Assembly (NCBI GenBank): GCA_029860565.1
Contig: JAOUAY010000023.1
Span: forward strand, 1 to 12,902
DNA from: Candidatus Nitrosopumilus sp.
GTDB lineage: Archaea; Thermoproteota; Nitrososphaeria; Nitrososphaerales; Nitrosopumilaceae
Direction: 5' to 3'
Length of the DNA stretch: 12,902 nt
Below, in pieces: positions 5,610 to 11,675 of this stretch. The notes under the pieces are model-generated. The model did not search any database. It saw nothing but the letters and a program-made list of their open reading frames with translations, and had not been told where the DNA came from. The number at the start of each line of letters is the position of its first letter. Position 1 is the stretch's first letter. The position numbers and the translations under genes were made by a program.

Positions 5610-6143
5610 TTGTCAGAAAATGTGAAAACAACATTACGATATTATGGAATTTCACCCTGGGAAATTGAAGTTCTGTATGGATTTCTAAATTCTCATTTTA
5701 CTATAATTCAAGATGAAATTGAACCAGATGATGAAAAGTTTGTAAGTTTCTTGGATATGGAAATACCTCTTCAATTTAATGAAGCATTTTTCCAATGGTT
5801 TGATTTTAAACGTTGGGAAAAAATCAAAGCTGTTTTCAAGGAAATGAAACGAAGAAGAGGTAGTGGAAATGCTTTAAAAATTAGAATTAATTTTTTAGGA
5901 AAACCAAAAATTGTTTTTACTATAGATATTGAAGATAGGCAGTGGTTTGATAACGCATTAGAAAAAATTGATTTTGTTTTGGAATTATTACCATATCATC
6001 TAGATCCTAAAAAAATACCATCAAATATTTCAGAAATAATATACAAATTTGATTCAGATTCAATTAGATGGCGTCTCAATACAGCTTCATCAGAGAATAA
6101 AAAATATACATTTAGAGGTGACATATGGAAAGAAATTATTTGA
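5610..6143 (+). CDS. hypothetical protein (177 aa, TTG start)
   Basis: Not recognised. A soluble protein rich in aromatic and acidic residues, with Trp-containing helices (SPWEIEVLYGFL, EAFFQWFDFKRWEKIKAVFKEM), a basic KRRRGSGNALK turn, beta-strand-like IRINFLGKPKIVFTIDIE and a C-terminal half ending FRGDIWKEII. No membrane segment or nucleotide-binding motif. No ATG occurs in frame until about residue 47; TTG at 5610 is accepted because a TATA box is centred 27 nt upstream and the protein is well formed from there. Its last 8 bp overlap the 3' end of the convergent gene at 6136. A perfect palindrome lies between its TATA box and start and suggests regulated expression. Confidence 0.6.
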   Translation: MSENVKTTLRYYGISPWEIEVLYGFLNSHFTIIQDEIEPDDEKFVSFLDMEIPLQFNEAFFQWFDFKRWEKIKAVFKEMKRRRGSGNALKIRINFLGKPKIVFTIDIEDRQWFDNALEKIDFVLELLPYHLDPKKIPSNISEIIYKFDSDSIRWRLNTASSENKKYTFRGDIWKEII

Positions 6144-6576
6144 GATCTTTTTGTAACGGCTCTAATAATTCATGAAGTTCTTTGTATTTTGATTCTAGAA
6201 ACTCCAAAGCATTAACCAATTTCTTGGATTTTCCATATTTATAACGAATTAATTCACGATGGTGCCAGTATATCTTATCTTCATCAACAGAAATGGTTGT
6301 AAAATAATCTGGTCCTTTTAAAGAATCAGGGAGTTTTACATCATGAGGAAACAACAAGTCTACAATAAACCACTCGTCACCATCAGGATAATCTGAACCA
6401 GTTTCTACATCAAAAAATACATGAAGTAAATCAGACTGCATTAGACCATCATCAGTAATAGAAGGATGTTTTACATTGGATTTTTTAAAATCCAAACTAA
6501 CCAGTTGGGGTTCGAAAAAACCCTTGATGATAGATTTTCTAAATATTTTATTTGAGCCGTTAATATTCAAATGCAA
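6136..6576 (-). CDS. hypothetical protein (146 aa, TTG start)
   Basis: Not recognised. A soluble, acidic mixed alpha/beta protein: an N-terminal beta-rich part, a central DDGLMQSDLLHVFFDVETG segment, YPDGDEWFIVDLLFPHDVKLP, a DYFTTISVDEDKIYWHH stretch and a C-terminal charged helix (NALEFLESKYKELHELLEPL) that may form a coiled coil. The first in-frame start is TTG at 6576; GTTATAGG (minus strand, about 6599-6607) is centred 27 nt upstream, so a leaderless TTG start is likely. No in-frame ATG lies near the N-terminus, and the next Met would remove about 45 residues. The 3' end overlaps the convergent gene by 8 bp, so the two transcripts must be antisense to each other there. It lies just downstream of korB on the same strand but has its own promoter. 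Confidence 0.6.
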   Translation of the reverse strand: MHLNINGSNKIFRKSIIKGFFEPQLVSLDFKKSNVKHPSITDDGLMQSDLLHVFFDVETGSDYPDGDEWFIVDLLFPHDVKLPDSLKGPDYFTTISVDEDKIYWHHRELIRYKYGKSKKLVNALEFLESKYKELHELLEPLQKDLK

Positions 6577-6597
6577 AATAATATTCTACAAAACTTG

Positions 6598-6608
6598 CCT
6601 ATAACTTC
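6598..6608 (-). promoter_or_regulatory. TATA-like box of the 146-residue gene
   Basis: The minus strand reads AAGTTATAGG, centred about 27 nt before the TTG at 6576. It lies in the 51-bp gap after the korB stop codon, so the gene need not depend on korAB transcription. Weak match to consensus but correct spacing. Confidence 0.4.
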
Positions 6609-6627
6609 TTAGGTTCAAGATAGCAAT

Positions 6628-7590
6628 CTACACTTCTAGAGAATCCAATATTTTTGAAATATCAGTATTAGAGTGACCGTTTTTTGAAATGTTTTGTTTT
6701 GCAGGAGGATTTTCCAGATAATTTGGAATTTTATCTTTTAATCGTTGAGTGTAAGGGGAAATGAGTCCATTTTTGTAAAATACACCTATAGGTATTTTAT
6801 TTCCCCATTCAAGTGATTTAATCAATGCCTGAGATAATTTCTCATTTACTTCAACTTCTGAATCATAATGAACTACAGGTTCAAAACTTTGTTCCTCCAG
6901 TTTGTAGATTCTAGAATGCCTTTTTTGTGCCTCATCAACTAAATCAGTTCCAGCATACCAATCTCTAGTATTGAGATCATTGTATGTAGGGCAAGGTTGC
7001 AAAATATCAAGAAATGAAAGACCTTTGTGTTGAACTGCTTGAATTATCAAATCTTTGAGATGTCTAACATCATAAGAATACCCGCGAGCTACAAATGTAA
7101 AACCACTCGCAATTGCCAATCCAATAGGATTAACATTAGAATTTGTATTTGGAGAAGGTAATGATTTTGTCTTTTCTCCAAGTTTCAGGGTAGGAGAAGC
7201 TTGTCCTTTTGTCAAACCATAAACGCCATTATCAAAAATTATGTAAGTCATGTCTACATTTCGTCTTCCAGCAGCAACAAAATGACCAGCGCCAATTCCC
7301 AAACCATCACCGTCTCCCCCTACTGCAACAACCGTTAACTGCGGATTTGCAATCTTGGCACCTTGTGCAAATGTCAAAACCCTTCCATGTAATGTATGGA
7401 CACCGTAAGTATTGATAAAATGAGAAGTCTTTCCAGAACACCCAATTCCGGAAAACATTGCAGCCTTATCTCGTTGTATTCCCATCTCAGCTAAGGCCAT
7501 TTGAATAGCATTGACTATTCCAAAATCTCCGCACCCAGGACACCAGTCATTATGAACATCTGTTTTGTAATCAGCTAGTTTAAGCGCCAT
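6628..7590 (-). CDS. korB: 2-oxoacid:ferredoxin oxidoreductase, beta subunit
   Basis: Thiamine-diphosphate and [4Fe-4S] subunit of the enzyme that converts 2-oxoglutarate, pyruvate or related 2-oxoacids plus CoA to acyl-CoA, CO2 and reduced ferredoxin; the reaction is reversible. It has 320 residues, slightly longer than Sulfolobus homologues (about 305). Motifs: WCPGCGDFG at 16-24 (Cys17 and Cys20), SGIGCSGK with Cys51, GGDGDGLGIG at 91-100 (thiamine diphosphate/metal motif), FDNGVYGLTKGQ at 119-130, and Cys200 in LQPCPTYN. The four Cys match the spacing of the cluster ligands in the Sulfolobus enzymes, so a single [4Fe-4S] cluster is expected. The C-terminal 25 residues or so are low-complexity and variable. 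Its ATG lies 11 bp inside the end of korA, indicating translational coupling. Broad 2-oxoacid specificity is usual for this type; 2-oxoglutarate is a reasonable but unproven main substrate. Confidence 0.95.
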   Translation of the reverse strand: MALKLADYKTDVHNDWCPGCGDFGIVNAIQMALAEMGIQRDKAAMFSGIGCSGKTSHFINTYGVHTLHGRVLTFAQGAKIANPQLTVVAVGGDGDGLGIGAGHFVAAGRRNVDMTYIIFDNGVYGLTKGQASPTLKLGEKTKSLPSPNTNSNVNPIGLAIASGFTFVARGYSYDVRHLKDLIIQAVQHKGLSFLDILQPCPTYNDLNTRDWYAGTDLVDEAQKRHSRIYKLEEQSFEPVVHYDSEVEVNEKLSQALIKSLEWGNKIPIGVFYKNGLISPYTQRLKDKIPNYLENPPAKQNISKNGHSNTDISKILDSLEV

Positions 7591-9490
7591 GCATTAAAAC
7601 CTCTCGTTTGTTTGCTTTATTTTGAACAATTTTTTTAAGTGAATCATAAACTTCAGTACTAGTCATTGCGCGTCCACTGTATTTTAAGATAAAGTAATCA
7701 ATATCACGCCCAATATTTTGTTTGAATAGTTTTCCCAACTGTCCTGAGTGATTTGCTTCAATGTCAATTATTGTCTTAACATCTTTTAACAAAGAATTAA
7801 CATAGTCACTTGGAAATGGATTTAGTAATTTCAATTGAATCAATCCAATGGAAATTCCTTCTTTTTTAAGTAGATCTATTGCATCAAGAACAGGACCTAT
7901 TGTAGAACCCCATGAAATTATAGAATATTCTTCAATACCAAAAGATACAGCTTGTTCTGTATTAGGTATATTTTTTAGAATCAGATCTAGGCGAGACATT
8001 CTCTTATCCATCATTTTTACACGTAAAACTGGGTCTTCAGATATATGACCAGATTCATCAGATTCATCACCAGTATTCCAAAAAATTCCATTATCCATTC
8101 CCAATCTTGAACGAGGAGACACCCCATCATCGGTGAACTCAAATCGTCGATAGTCATCATCTACTTTTTCTAAGAGTTTACCTCTATTGATTGAAATTTT
8201 TTGAGGATCAAATCTCTTGCATGTAATTACTGAACTTGCATGAAACTTATCCATCATATGAATAACTGGAACCTGGAAAATATCAGCATAATTAAAGCAA
8301 TTGCCAGTGTCATAGAAACTCTCTTCAATTTCACCAGAAGCATAAACAATTTTTGGAAAGTCTCCATGTCCAGCATATACAGAGAAAAGCAAATCATCTT
8401 GACCGTGTCTTGTTGGAAGACCAGTTGACGGTCCACTTCTTTGATAATTTGTAATAACAACAGGCACCTCATTCATGCCAGCCCAACCTAACATTTCAGT
8501 CATCAATGCAAATCCAGGACCTGAAGTACATGTTGCAGAACGTGTTCCAGTCAATGCACTACCAATAGTCATCCCCATTGCACAAATTTCATCTTCTGTT
8601 TGAATAACAGCAGTAGAACCAGGTCTGTCATCAATTATTTCTAAAATTTCATTTGTTTCCAGATAGACTGATTCATCAGAAGCAGGAGTAATTGGATAGT
8701 AAGGTTGGAATCTACAACCACTTGCCATTTTTCCCAAAGCAGTTCCTTGAAACCCCTGAACCAAAATAGTTCCAAGTTCTTTTTCAGTTCTAGGTAATGC
8801 ATAATTAAAACTTTCAAATTTTGCAGTTGCAAAGTTGTATGAATAATTTGCAGTTTGTTGATTGATTTTTGCAATTTCTGGTTTTTTTGAAAAAATAGAC
8901 TCGATTGTTTGTTGTAACGTGTCAGGAGGCATCTTAACTAATCCTAAAGATAAAGACACCCCAATAACATTAAACATTCTAACTAATCCCTTTAGACGAG
9001 GATTTTCAGTTTCTTCTGAAAGTGTTTCAAGAATGGATCTAAAGGACACTGGAAACAATTTAACGCCATTCTCTTTTGCAACCTCCAAGATACCTGCAAT
9101 TGTAAATGGCTTATTTTTTAACTCCAATTTTTTGTGCAGTCTTTCTTTGAATGGTGCATCAAGGGTATGTACAGCATCAGTTTTTGTTTCCTCTAAATCA
9201 GAATCATAAATTATTCCTCCACCGGACATTACTTCCTCGTAGTGACGAAAAAGTGTCTCAGCATCAAAGGATGTCATTAATGTGACATCATTGACATTTG
9301 AATGAATTTTTTTGTCAGCAACTCTCACTGTGAAATAACTATGTTCACCTTTGATATTGGAATAAAATTCTCTTTTACCAAATATTTGATACCCCATTTC
9401 TGCACAAACTTTTGAGAATATGTTAGCAGCAGACTCAACCCCACTTCCTTGTGGTCCTCCAATTAGCCAAGTAAAATCAACAAAACTCAT
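7580..9490 (-). CDS. korA: 2-oxoacid:ferredoxin oxidoreductase, fused gamma-alpha subunit
   Basis: Partner of the beta subunit, forming the two-subunit enzyme of the Sulfolobus type. At 636 residues it is close to the 627-632 of that family. The N-terminal gamma-like domain (about 1-200) starts WLIGGPQGSGVESAANIFSK; the alpha domain follows from about 240 and contains YPITPASDES with the diagnostic YPITP at 265-269, then TEDEICAMGMTIGSALTGTRSATCTSGPG and a TGLPTRHGQDDLLF segment, which are the conserved substrate and thiamine-site blocks. The C-terminal transketolase-like domain includes WGSTIGPVLDA and ANHSGQLGKLF. No ferredoxin (delta) domain is fused, and none is encoded next to it. The minus strand TATTAAAAT at 9512-9520 lies 26 nt before the ATG at 9490. 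The operon is korA-korB, ending at 6628. In this lineage the enzyme would feed or drain the 2-oxoglutarate/succinyl-CoA node. Confidence 0.95.
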   Translation of the reverse strand: MSFVDFTWLIGGPQGSGVESAANIFSKVCAEMGYQIFGKREFYSNIKGEHSYFTVRVADKKIHSNVNDVTLMTSFDAETLFRHYEEVMSGGGIIYDSDLEETKTDAVHTLDAPFKERLHKKLELKNKPFTIAGILEVAKENGVKLFPVSFRSILETLSEETENPRLKGLVRMFNVIGVSLSLGLVKMPPDTLQQTIESIFSKKPEIAKINQQTANYSYNFATAKFESFNYALPRTEKELGTILVQGFQGTALGKMASGCRFQPYYPITPASDESVYLETNEILEIIDDRPGSTAVIQTEDEICAMGMTIGSALTGTRSATCTSGPGFALMTEMLGWAGMNEVPVVITNYQRSGPSTGLPTRHGQDDLLFSVYAGHGDFPKIVYASGEIEESFYDTGNCFNYADIFQVPVIHMMDKFHASSVITCKRFDPQKISINRGKLLEKVDDDYRRFEFTDDGVSPRSRLGMDNGIFWNTGDESDESGHISEDPVLRVKMMDKRMSRLDLILKNIPNTEQAVSFGIEEYSIISWGSTIGPVLDAIDLLKKEGISIGLIQLKLLNPFPSDYVNSLLKDVKTIIDIEANHSGQLGKLFKQNIGRDIDYFILKYSGRAMTSTEVYDSLKKIVQNKANKREVLMHGA

Positions 9491-9511
9491 AAAGAATCAC
9501 TCATTTTCCCA

Positions 9512-9520
9512 ATTTTAATA
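9512..9520 (-). promoter_or_regulatory. TATA box of korAB
   Basis: TATTAAAAT on the minus strand, centred 26 nt upstream of the korA ATG, in the 49-bp gap after the Cys-rich small gene. It allows korAB to be transcribed independently of that gene, though read-through from it is possible. Confidence 0.5.
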
Positions 9521-9539
9521 GTTTGATGGTGTATTTGTT

Positions 9540-9686
9540 CTAACCACCTGTGGCTGCATCAAACAAAGCACATTCACATTTATCACGCTCACCACAATAA
9601 GGACATACACACCCACATTTTTCAATAGAATTTCCACATTCTATACAAATAGCAAATTCTTCTTCTTCTTGAACTTCAGAAGACAT
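9540..9686 (-). CDS. Cys-rich small protein, putative zinc ribbon (48 aa)
   Basis: Not recognised beyond its metal-site pattern. After an acidic N-terminus (MSSEVQEEEEFA) come eight Cys in about 26 residues: CIEC, KCGCVCPYC and KCEC, followed by ALFDAATGG. The CxxC pairs resemble a zinc ribbon or two interleaved zinc knuckles; an iron-sulfur or rubredoxin-like role is possible but no rubredoxin or ferredoxin consensus is matched. A longer frame opens at 9734, but the ATG at 9686 is preferred because CATTTATAC (minus strand) is centred 26 nt upstream. It lies 49 bp upstream of korA on the same strand and is divergent from the hydroxyacid dehydrogenase, apparently sharing one TATA box. Whether it works with KorAB is only suggested by position. 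Confidence 0.65.
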   Translation of the reverse strand: MSSEVQEEEEFAICIECGNSIEKCGCVCPYCGERDKCECALFDAATGG

Positions 9687-9707
9687 TAAAGGATTTACAA
9701 AGAAATC

Positions 9708-9716
9708 GTATAAATG
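9708..9716. promoter_or_regulatory. single TATA box apparently shared by divergent genes
   Basis: GTATAAATG on the plus strand (CATTTATAC on the minus strand) is centred at about 9712, 28 nt before the ATG at 9740 and 26 nt before the ATG at 9686. The whole divergent gap is 53 bp and I see no second box. Both directions would give leaderless transcripts. Confidence 0.55.
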
Positions 9717-9718
9717 GT

Positions 9719-9734
9719 TTGAGATGAATCTCAA
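9719..9734. promoter_or_regulatory. 16-bp palindrome, candidate operator
   Basis: Perfect 7-bp arms TTGAGAT and ATCTCAA around GA, just downstream of the shared TATA box and ending 5 bp before the ATG at 9740. A dimer bound here would cover the initiation region of the hydroxyacid dehydrogenase and lie about 33 bp upstream of the Cys-rich gene. The regulator is not known. Confidence 0.45.
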
Positions 9735-9739
9735 GACTG

Positions 9740-10708
9740 ATGGAAAAAAAAGTGTTTCTTACAAGAACTTTACATGACTTTGCCCTAAAAGAACTAAAAA
9801 AAAGATATCAGGTTGAAGTCTATTCTGGAAAAAGTCCCATTCCCCAAATAAAATTACGATCGAAAATTAAAGAAGTAGATGGACTCATATGTTTTCCATA
9901 TGACAAAATTAATAAAGAAACAATAGAATCTGCTAAAAATCTAAAAGTGATTAGTACCTATAGTGTAGGTTTTGATCATATAGATACAGAGTATGCTAAA
10001 AAAAAGAAAATTCGTATTGGGTATACTCCAGAAGTGTTAACTGATGCAACAGCTAATCTAGCATTCTCATTATTACTTGACATTTCAAGAAGGGTTTCAG
10101 AAGGAGATAAAATTATTCGAGATGGTAAATGGAAAGAAATCTACGGAGCATTTGATTATGTCGGAGTTGATCTTCAAGGTAAAACAATTGGGATTTTAGG
10201 TTTAGGTAGAATTGGCGAAACACTTGCAAAAAGAGTAGAGGCATTTGATATGAAAATAACATACCATAACAGAAAACATATTTCTAAAATCAGAGAAAAG
10301 GAATTAAATGTAAAATATGTATCGTTTGAAAACCTAATTACTCAAAGTGACTTTATTTCAATTCATGTGCCTCATACTAAAGAAACAAATCATTTATTCA
10401 ATATGAAAATTTTTAAAAAAATGAAAAAATCAGCATTTTTGATTAATACATCAAGAGGAAAAGTAGTTAATGAAAAAGATCTTGTGACAGCTTTAAAAAA
10501 GAAAATGATCTCAGGTGCAGGATTAGATGTATTTGAAACAGAGCCAATTAAGAAAAACCATCCATTAATAAAATTGCAAAATGTTGTGCTGGCACCACAC
10601 ATAGGCAGCTCTACAAAAGAGACAAGAGTCAAAATGGCAGAAATCACTATAAAAAATTTGAATCTCGGCATGAATGGAAAAAAACCAATCTATTCAGTAG
10701 GATATTGA
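9740..10708 (+). CDS. D-isomer-specific 2-hydroxyacid dehydrogenase (glyoxylate/hydroxypyruvate reductase-like)
   Basis: NAD(P)-dependent cytosolic enzyme that reduces a 2-oxoacid to the D-2-hydroxyacid or the reverse; glyoxylate, hydroxypyruvate and 3-phosphoglycerate-type substrates are used in this family. The 322 residues form an N-terminal substrate domain (about 1-98), an inserted Rossmann domain (about 99-285) with GLGRIG at 154-159, and the C-terminal return. The catalytic triad is in place: Arg239 in NTSRG, Glu268 in VFETEP, His287 in APHIGS, at almost the same numbers as in glyoxylate reductases and D-glycerate dehydrogenases. Lack of an ACT or other C-terminal regulatory domain argues against classical SerA. 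The residues after the second Rossmann strand, YHNRKH, are basic with no acidic residue, which favours NADP(H). ATG 9740 lies 28 nt from the shared TATA box. Exact substrate is unknown. Confidence 0.88.
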   Translation: MEKKVFLTRTLHDFALKELKKRYQVEVYSGKSPIPQIKLRSKIKEVDGLICFPYDKINKETIESAKNLKVISTYSVGFDHIDTEYAKKKKIRIGYTPEVLTDATANLAFSLLLDISRRVSEGDKIIRDGKWKEIYGAFDYVGVDLQGKTIGILGLGRIGETLAKRVEAFDMKITYHNRKHISKIREKELNVKYVSFENLITQSDFISIHVPHTKETNHLFNMKIFKKMKKSAFLINTSRGKVVNEKDLVTALKKKMISGAGLDVFETEPIKKNHPLIKLQNVVLAPHIGSSTKETRVKMAEITIKNLNLGMNGKKPIYSVGY

Positions 10709-10745
10709 TTTTCACGCTTAGATTATGATCCCATAAAATGTGCAG

Positions 10746-10755
10746 TTTTTATATC
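10746..10755 (+). promoter_or_regulatory. TATA box before the 29-codon ORF
   Basis: TTTTTATATC, centred 27 nt upstream of the TTG at 10778. It lies in the gap after the dehydrogenase stop codon and suggests an independent leaderless transcript that would end at the hairpin terminator at 10878-10906, giving an RNA of about 130 nt. Confidence 0.45.
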
Positions 10756-10777
10756 TAAATTGTAAACTAAAGTCAGA

Positions 10778-10867
10778 TTGAAAAAATTCAAGCATACAAA
10801 TGAAGAATTAGAATTAGCTAAACTACAATCTGAAAAAGAGAAGAAGGAAAAAAAATCTGAAAAATAA
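10778..10867 (+). CDS. possible 29-residue Lys/Glu-rich peptide (TTG start)
   Basis: A TTG at 10778 opens 29 codons ending in TAA: MKKFKHTNEELELAKLQS followed by a run made almost only of Glu, Lys and Ser. It would be a single charged helix. Support comes from its setting: a TATA box exactly 27 nt upstream and a strong terminator 10 bp downstream define a tiny transcription unit filled by this frame. The A-rich, low-complexity coding sequence means a chance ORF is possible, and the unit could equally be a short non-coding RNA. Confidence 0.4.
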   Translation: MKKFKHTNEELELAKLQSEKEKKEKKSEK

Positions 10868-10877
10868 CATTTTTTCT

Positions 10878-10906
10878 CCTTGTCTTTTTCAGACAAGGTT
10901 TTTTTT
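10878..10906 (+). terminator. intrinsic-type hairpin terminator
   Basis: CCTTGTCT and AGACAAGG form a perfect 8-bp stem with a 5-nt loop (TTTTC), followed at once by eight T (10899-10906). This is the classic hairpin plus U-tract form on the plus strand. The T-run overlaps the stop codon (TAA on the minus strand, 10905-10907) of the convergent gene. On the minus strand there is no T-run after the hairpin, so it should act in one direction only. Confidence 0.75.
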
Positions 10907-11282
10907 AAAATTGAATTTTAGAAGTATATTTCTGATTTAGTTGATCAAAAAAATTTTTTCTTTCAGAAATTAATTTCTTAGACTCATCATACATCTTTGT
11001 AAAAAATGCTGCAAGAATACGGTCACCAGTTTCATCAAAGAATCTAATACTGAAACTAATGCGTTCGGATTTTTGTTCTTGCACAAATTTTGCAGATTTT
11101 ATAAATTCTGAATTGATATGCATGTGGGCTGGACCATCATTATCACCAATAGTTATCCACTTTTCTTTTTGTCTGATATTAAGGGAATTACTTTTAATCT
11201 CACTTATAGCGGCATTATTTTTTAGGATAAACAAGACATCATCGATTTTGATTAAATCAGATAACACTTCAAAAAGCAACAA
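10905..11282 (-). CDS. ChuX/HutX-like small protein (about 125 aa)
   Basis: A soluble protein whose central and C-terminal part resembles the heme-utilisation ChuX/HutX fold: KWITIGDNDGPAHMH at 41-55, then FIKSAKFVQE, SERISFSIRFFDETGDRI at 72-89 and AAFFTKMYDE. In that family a conserved His-containing strand and an S-x-x-F-F-D-x-x-G-x strand pair occur in the same order; I recognise the pattern but could not align it, so the link is tentative. ChuX-type proteins bind heme and some release its iron. The start is unsure: the longest frame uses TTG 11282 (next codon also TTG), and GTG 11267 is possible; no TATA box fits 11282 well. It follows the 93-residue gene by 23 bp in the same direction, so the two are probably one operon. 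Confidence 0.6.
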   Translation of the reverse strand: MLLFEVLSDLIKIDDVLFILKNNAAISEIKSNSLNIRQKEKWITIGDNDGPAHMHINSEFIKSAKFVQEQKSERISFSIRFFDETGDRILAAFFTKMYDESKKLISERKNFFDQLNQKYTSKIQF

Positions 11283-11305
11283 GAATACTTGTAATTAAAA
11301 TTATT

Positions 11306-11587
11306 TCAATTTTTTGACTTATTCATATCAATTTGGACAAAATCATCCACATCTCCATGAACACAATCAGTTCCAACTGCCTTTACAGGTGAAAAACTAA
11401 CTTTTCCATCATGAATCTTACCCTCATTTTGTAGAATTCCAATTTTTCCAGACACAATTTGTTTATGTTTTTGACATGTCAGTCCTACCATGTATTCATC
11501 CTGATCTGCAATAATGGATACAATAAATTCAGGAGGATTAACACATTGTTTTCCTTCTTCGGTTACAGAACATCTGTCAGGCAACAT
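11306..11587 (-). CDS. hypothetical protein with putative zinc site (93 aa)
   Basis: Not recognised by name. The first half carries MLPDRCSVTEEGKQCVNPP, VSIIADQDEYMVGLTC and QKH, giving Cys6, Cys15, Cys38 and His41, a spacing that suggests one structural metal site in a small treble-clef or ribbon-like fold. The second half is polar, with a further Cys75-x-His77 and an acidic GDVDDFVQID stretch before a basic tail. No membrane segment. ATG 11587 is supported by a TATA-like TTAATATC (minus strand, about 11610-11617), centred 27 nt upstream. It heads a probable two-gene operon with the ChuX/HutX-like gene and is divergent from lhgO. Confidence 0.6.
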   Translation of the reverse strand: MLPDRCSVTEEGKQCVNPPEFIVSIIADQDEYMVGLTCQKHKQIVSGKIGILQNEGKIHDGKVSFSPVKAVGTDCVHGDVDDFVQIDMNKSKN

Positions 11588-11675
11588 AATTTAGATTAAA
11601 ATTTTAGTAGATATTAATCTTGATTGTCATAGATTTAATTTATTATCAACTAAAATGAATTAAGATTGAAAACTA
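11588..11675. promoter_or_regulatory. divergent promoter region between the 93-residue gene and lhgO
   Basis: Very AT-rich. TTAATATC on the minus strand at about 11610-11617 suits the ATG at 11587. In the other direction AATTTATTA around 11637-11645 lies about 35 nt before the TTG at 11676, implying a leader of several bases or a different box. A 7-bp inverted repeat, AGATTAA (11593-11599) and TTAATCT (11614-11620), overlaps the minus-strand box, but in sequence this AT-rich it may be chance. Confidence 0.35.

Noticed and set aside
6136..6143. 8-bp overlap of convergent gene ends as a regulatory antisense device
   Set aside because: Short 3' overlaps are common in compact genomes; nothing else points to regulation.
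6507..6525. tRNA T-arm-like string GGGGTTCGA followed by AAAAAACCC
   Set aside because: It lies inside the 146-residue coding sequence, and no acceptor, D or anticodon stems can be built around it.
8862..9209. 115-codon plus-strand ORF opposite korA
   Set aside because: It is antisense to the well-conserved gamma-alpha subunit frame and encodes nothing recognisable; a shadow of codon bias.
10390..10671. 93-codon minus-strand ORF opposite the hydroxyacid dehydrogenase
   Set aside because: Covers the catalytic region of a clear enzyme on the other strand; a shadow frame.
9740..10708. Call as phosphoglycerate dehydrogenase (serA)
   Set aside because: Length is about 322 residues with no ACT or intervening domain, so the general 2-hydroxyacid dehydrogenase/glyoxylate reductase label is safer.
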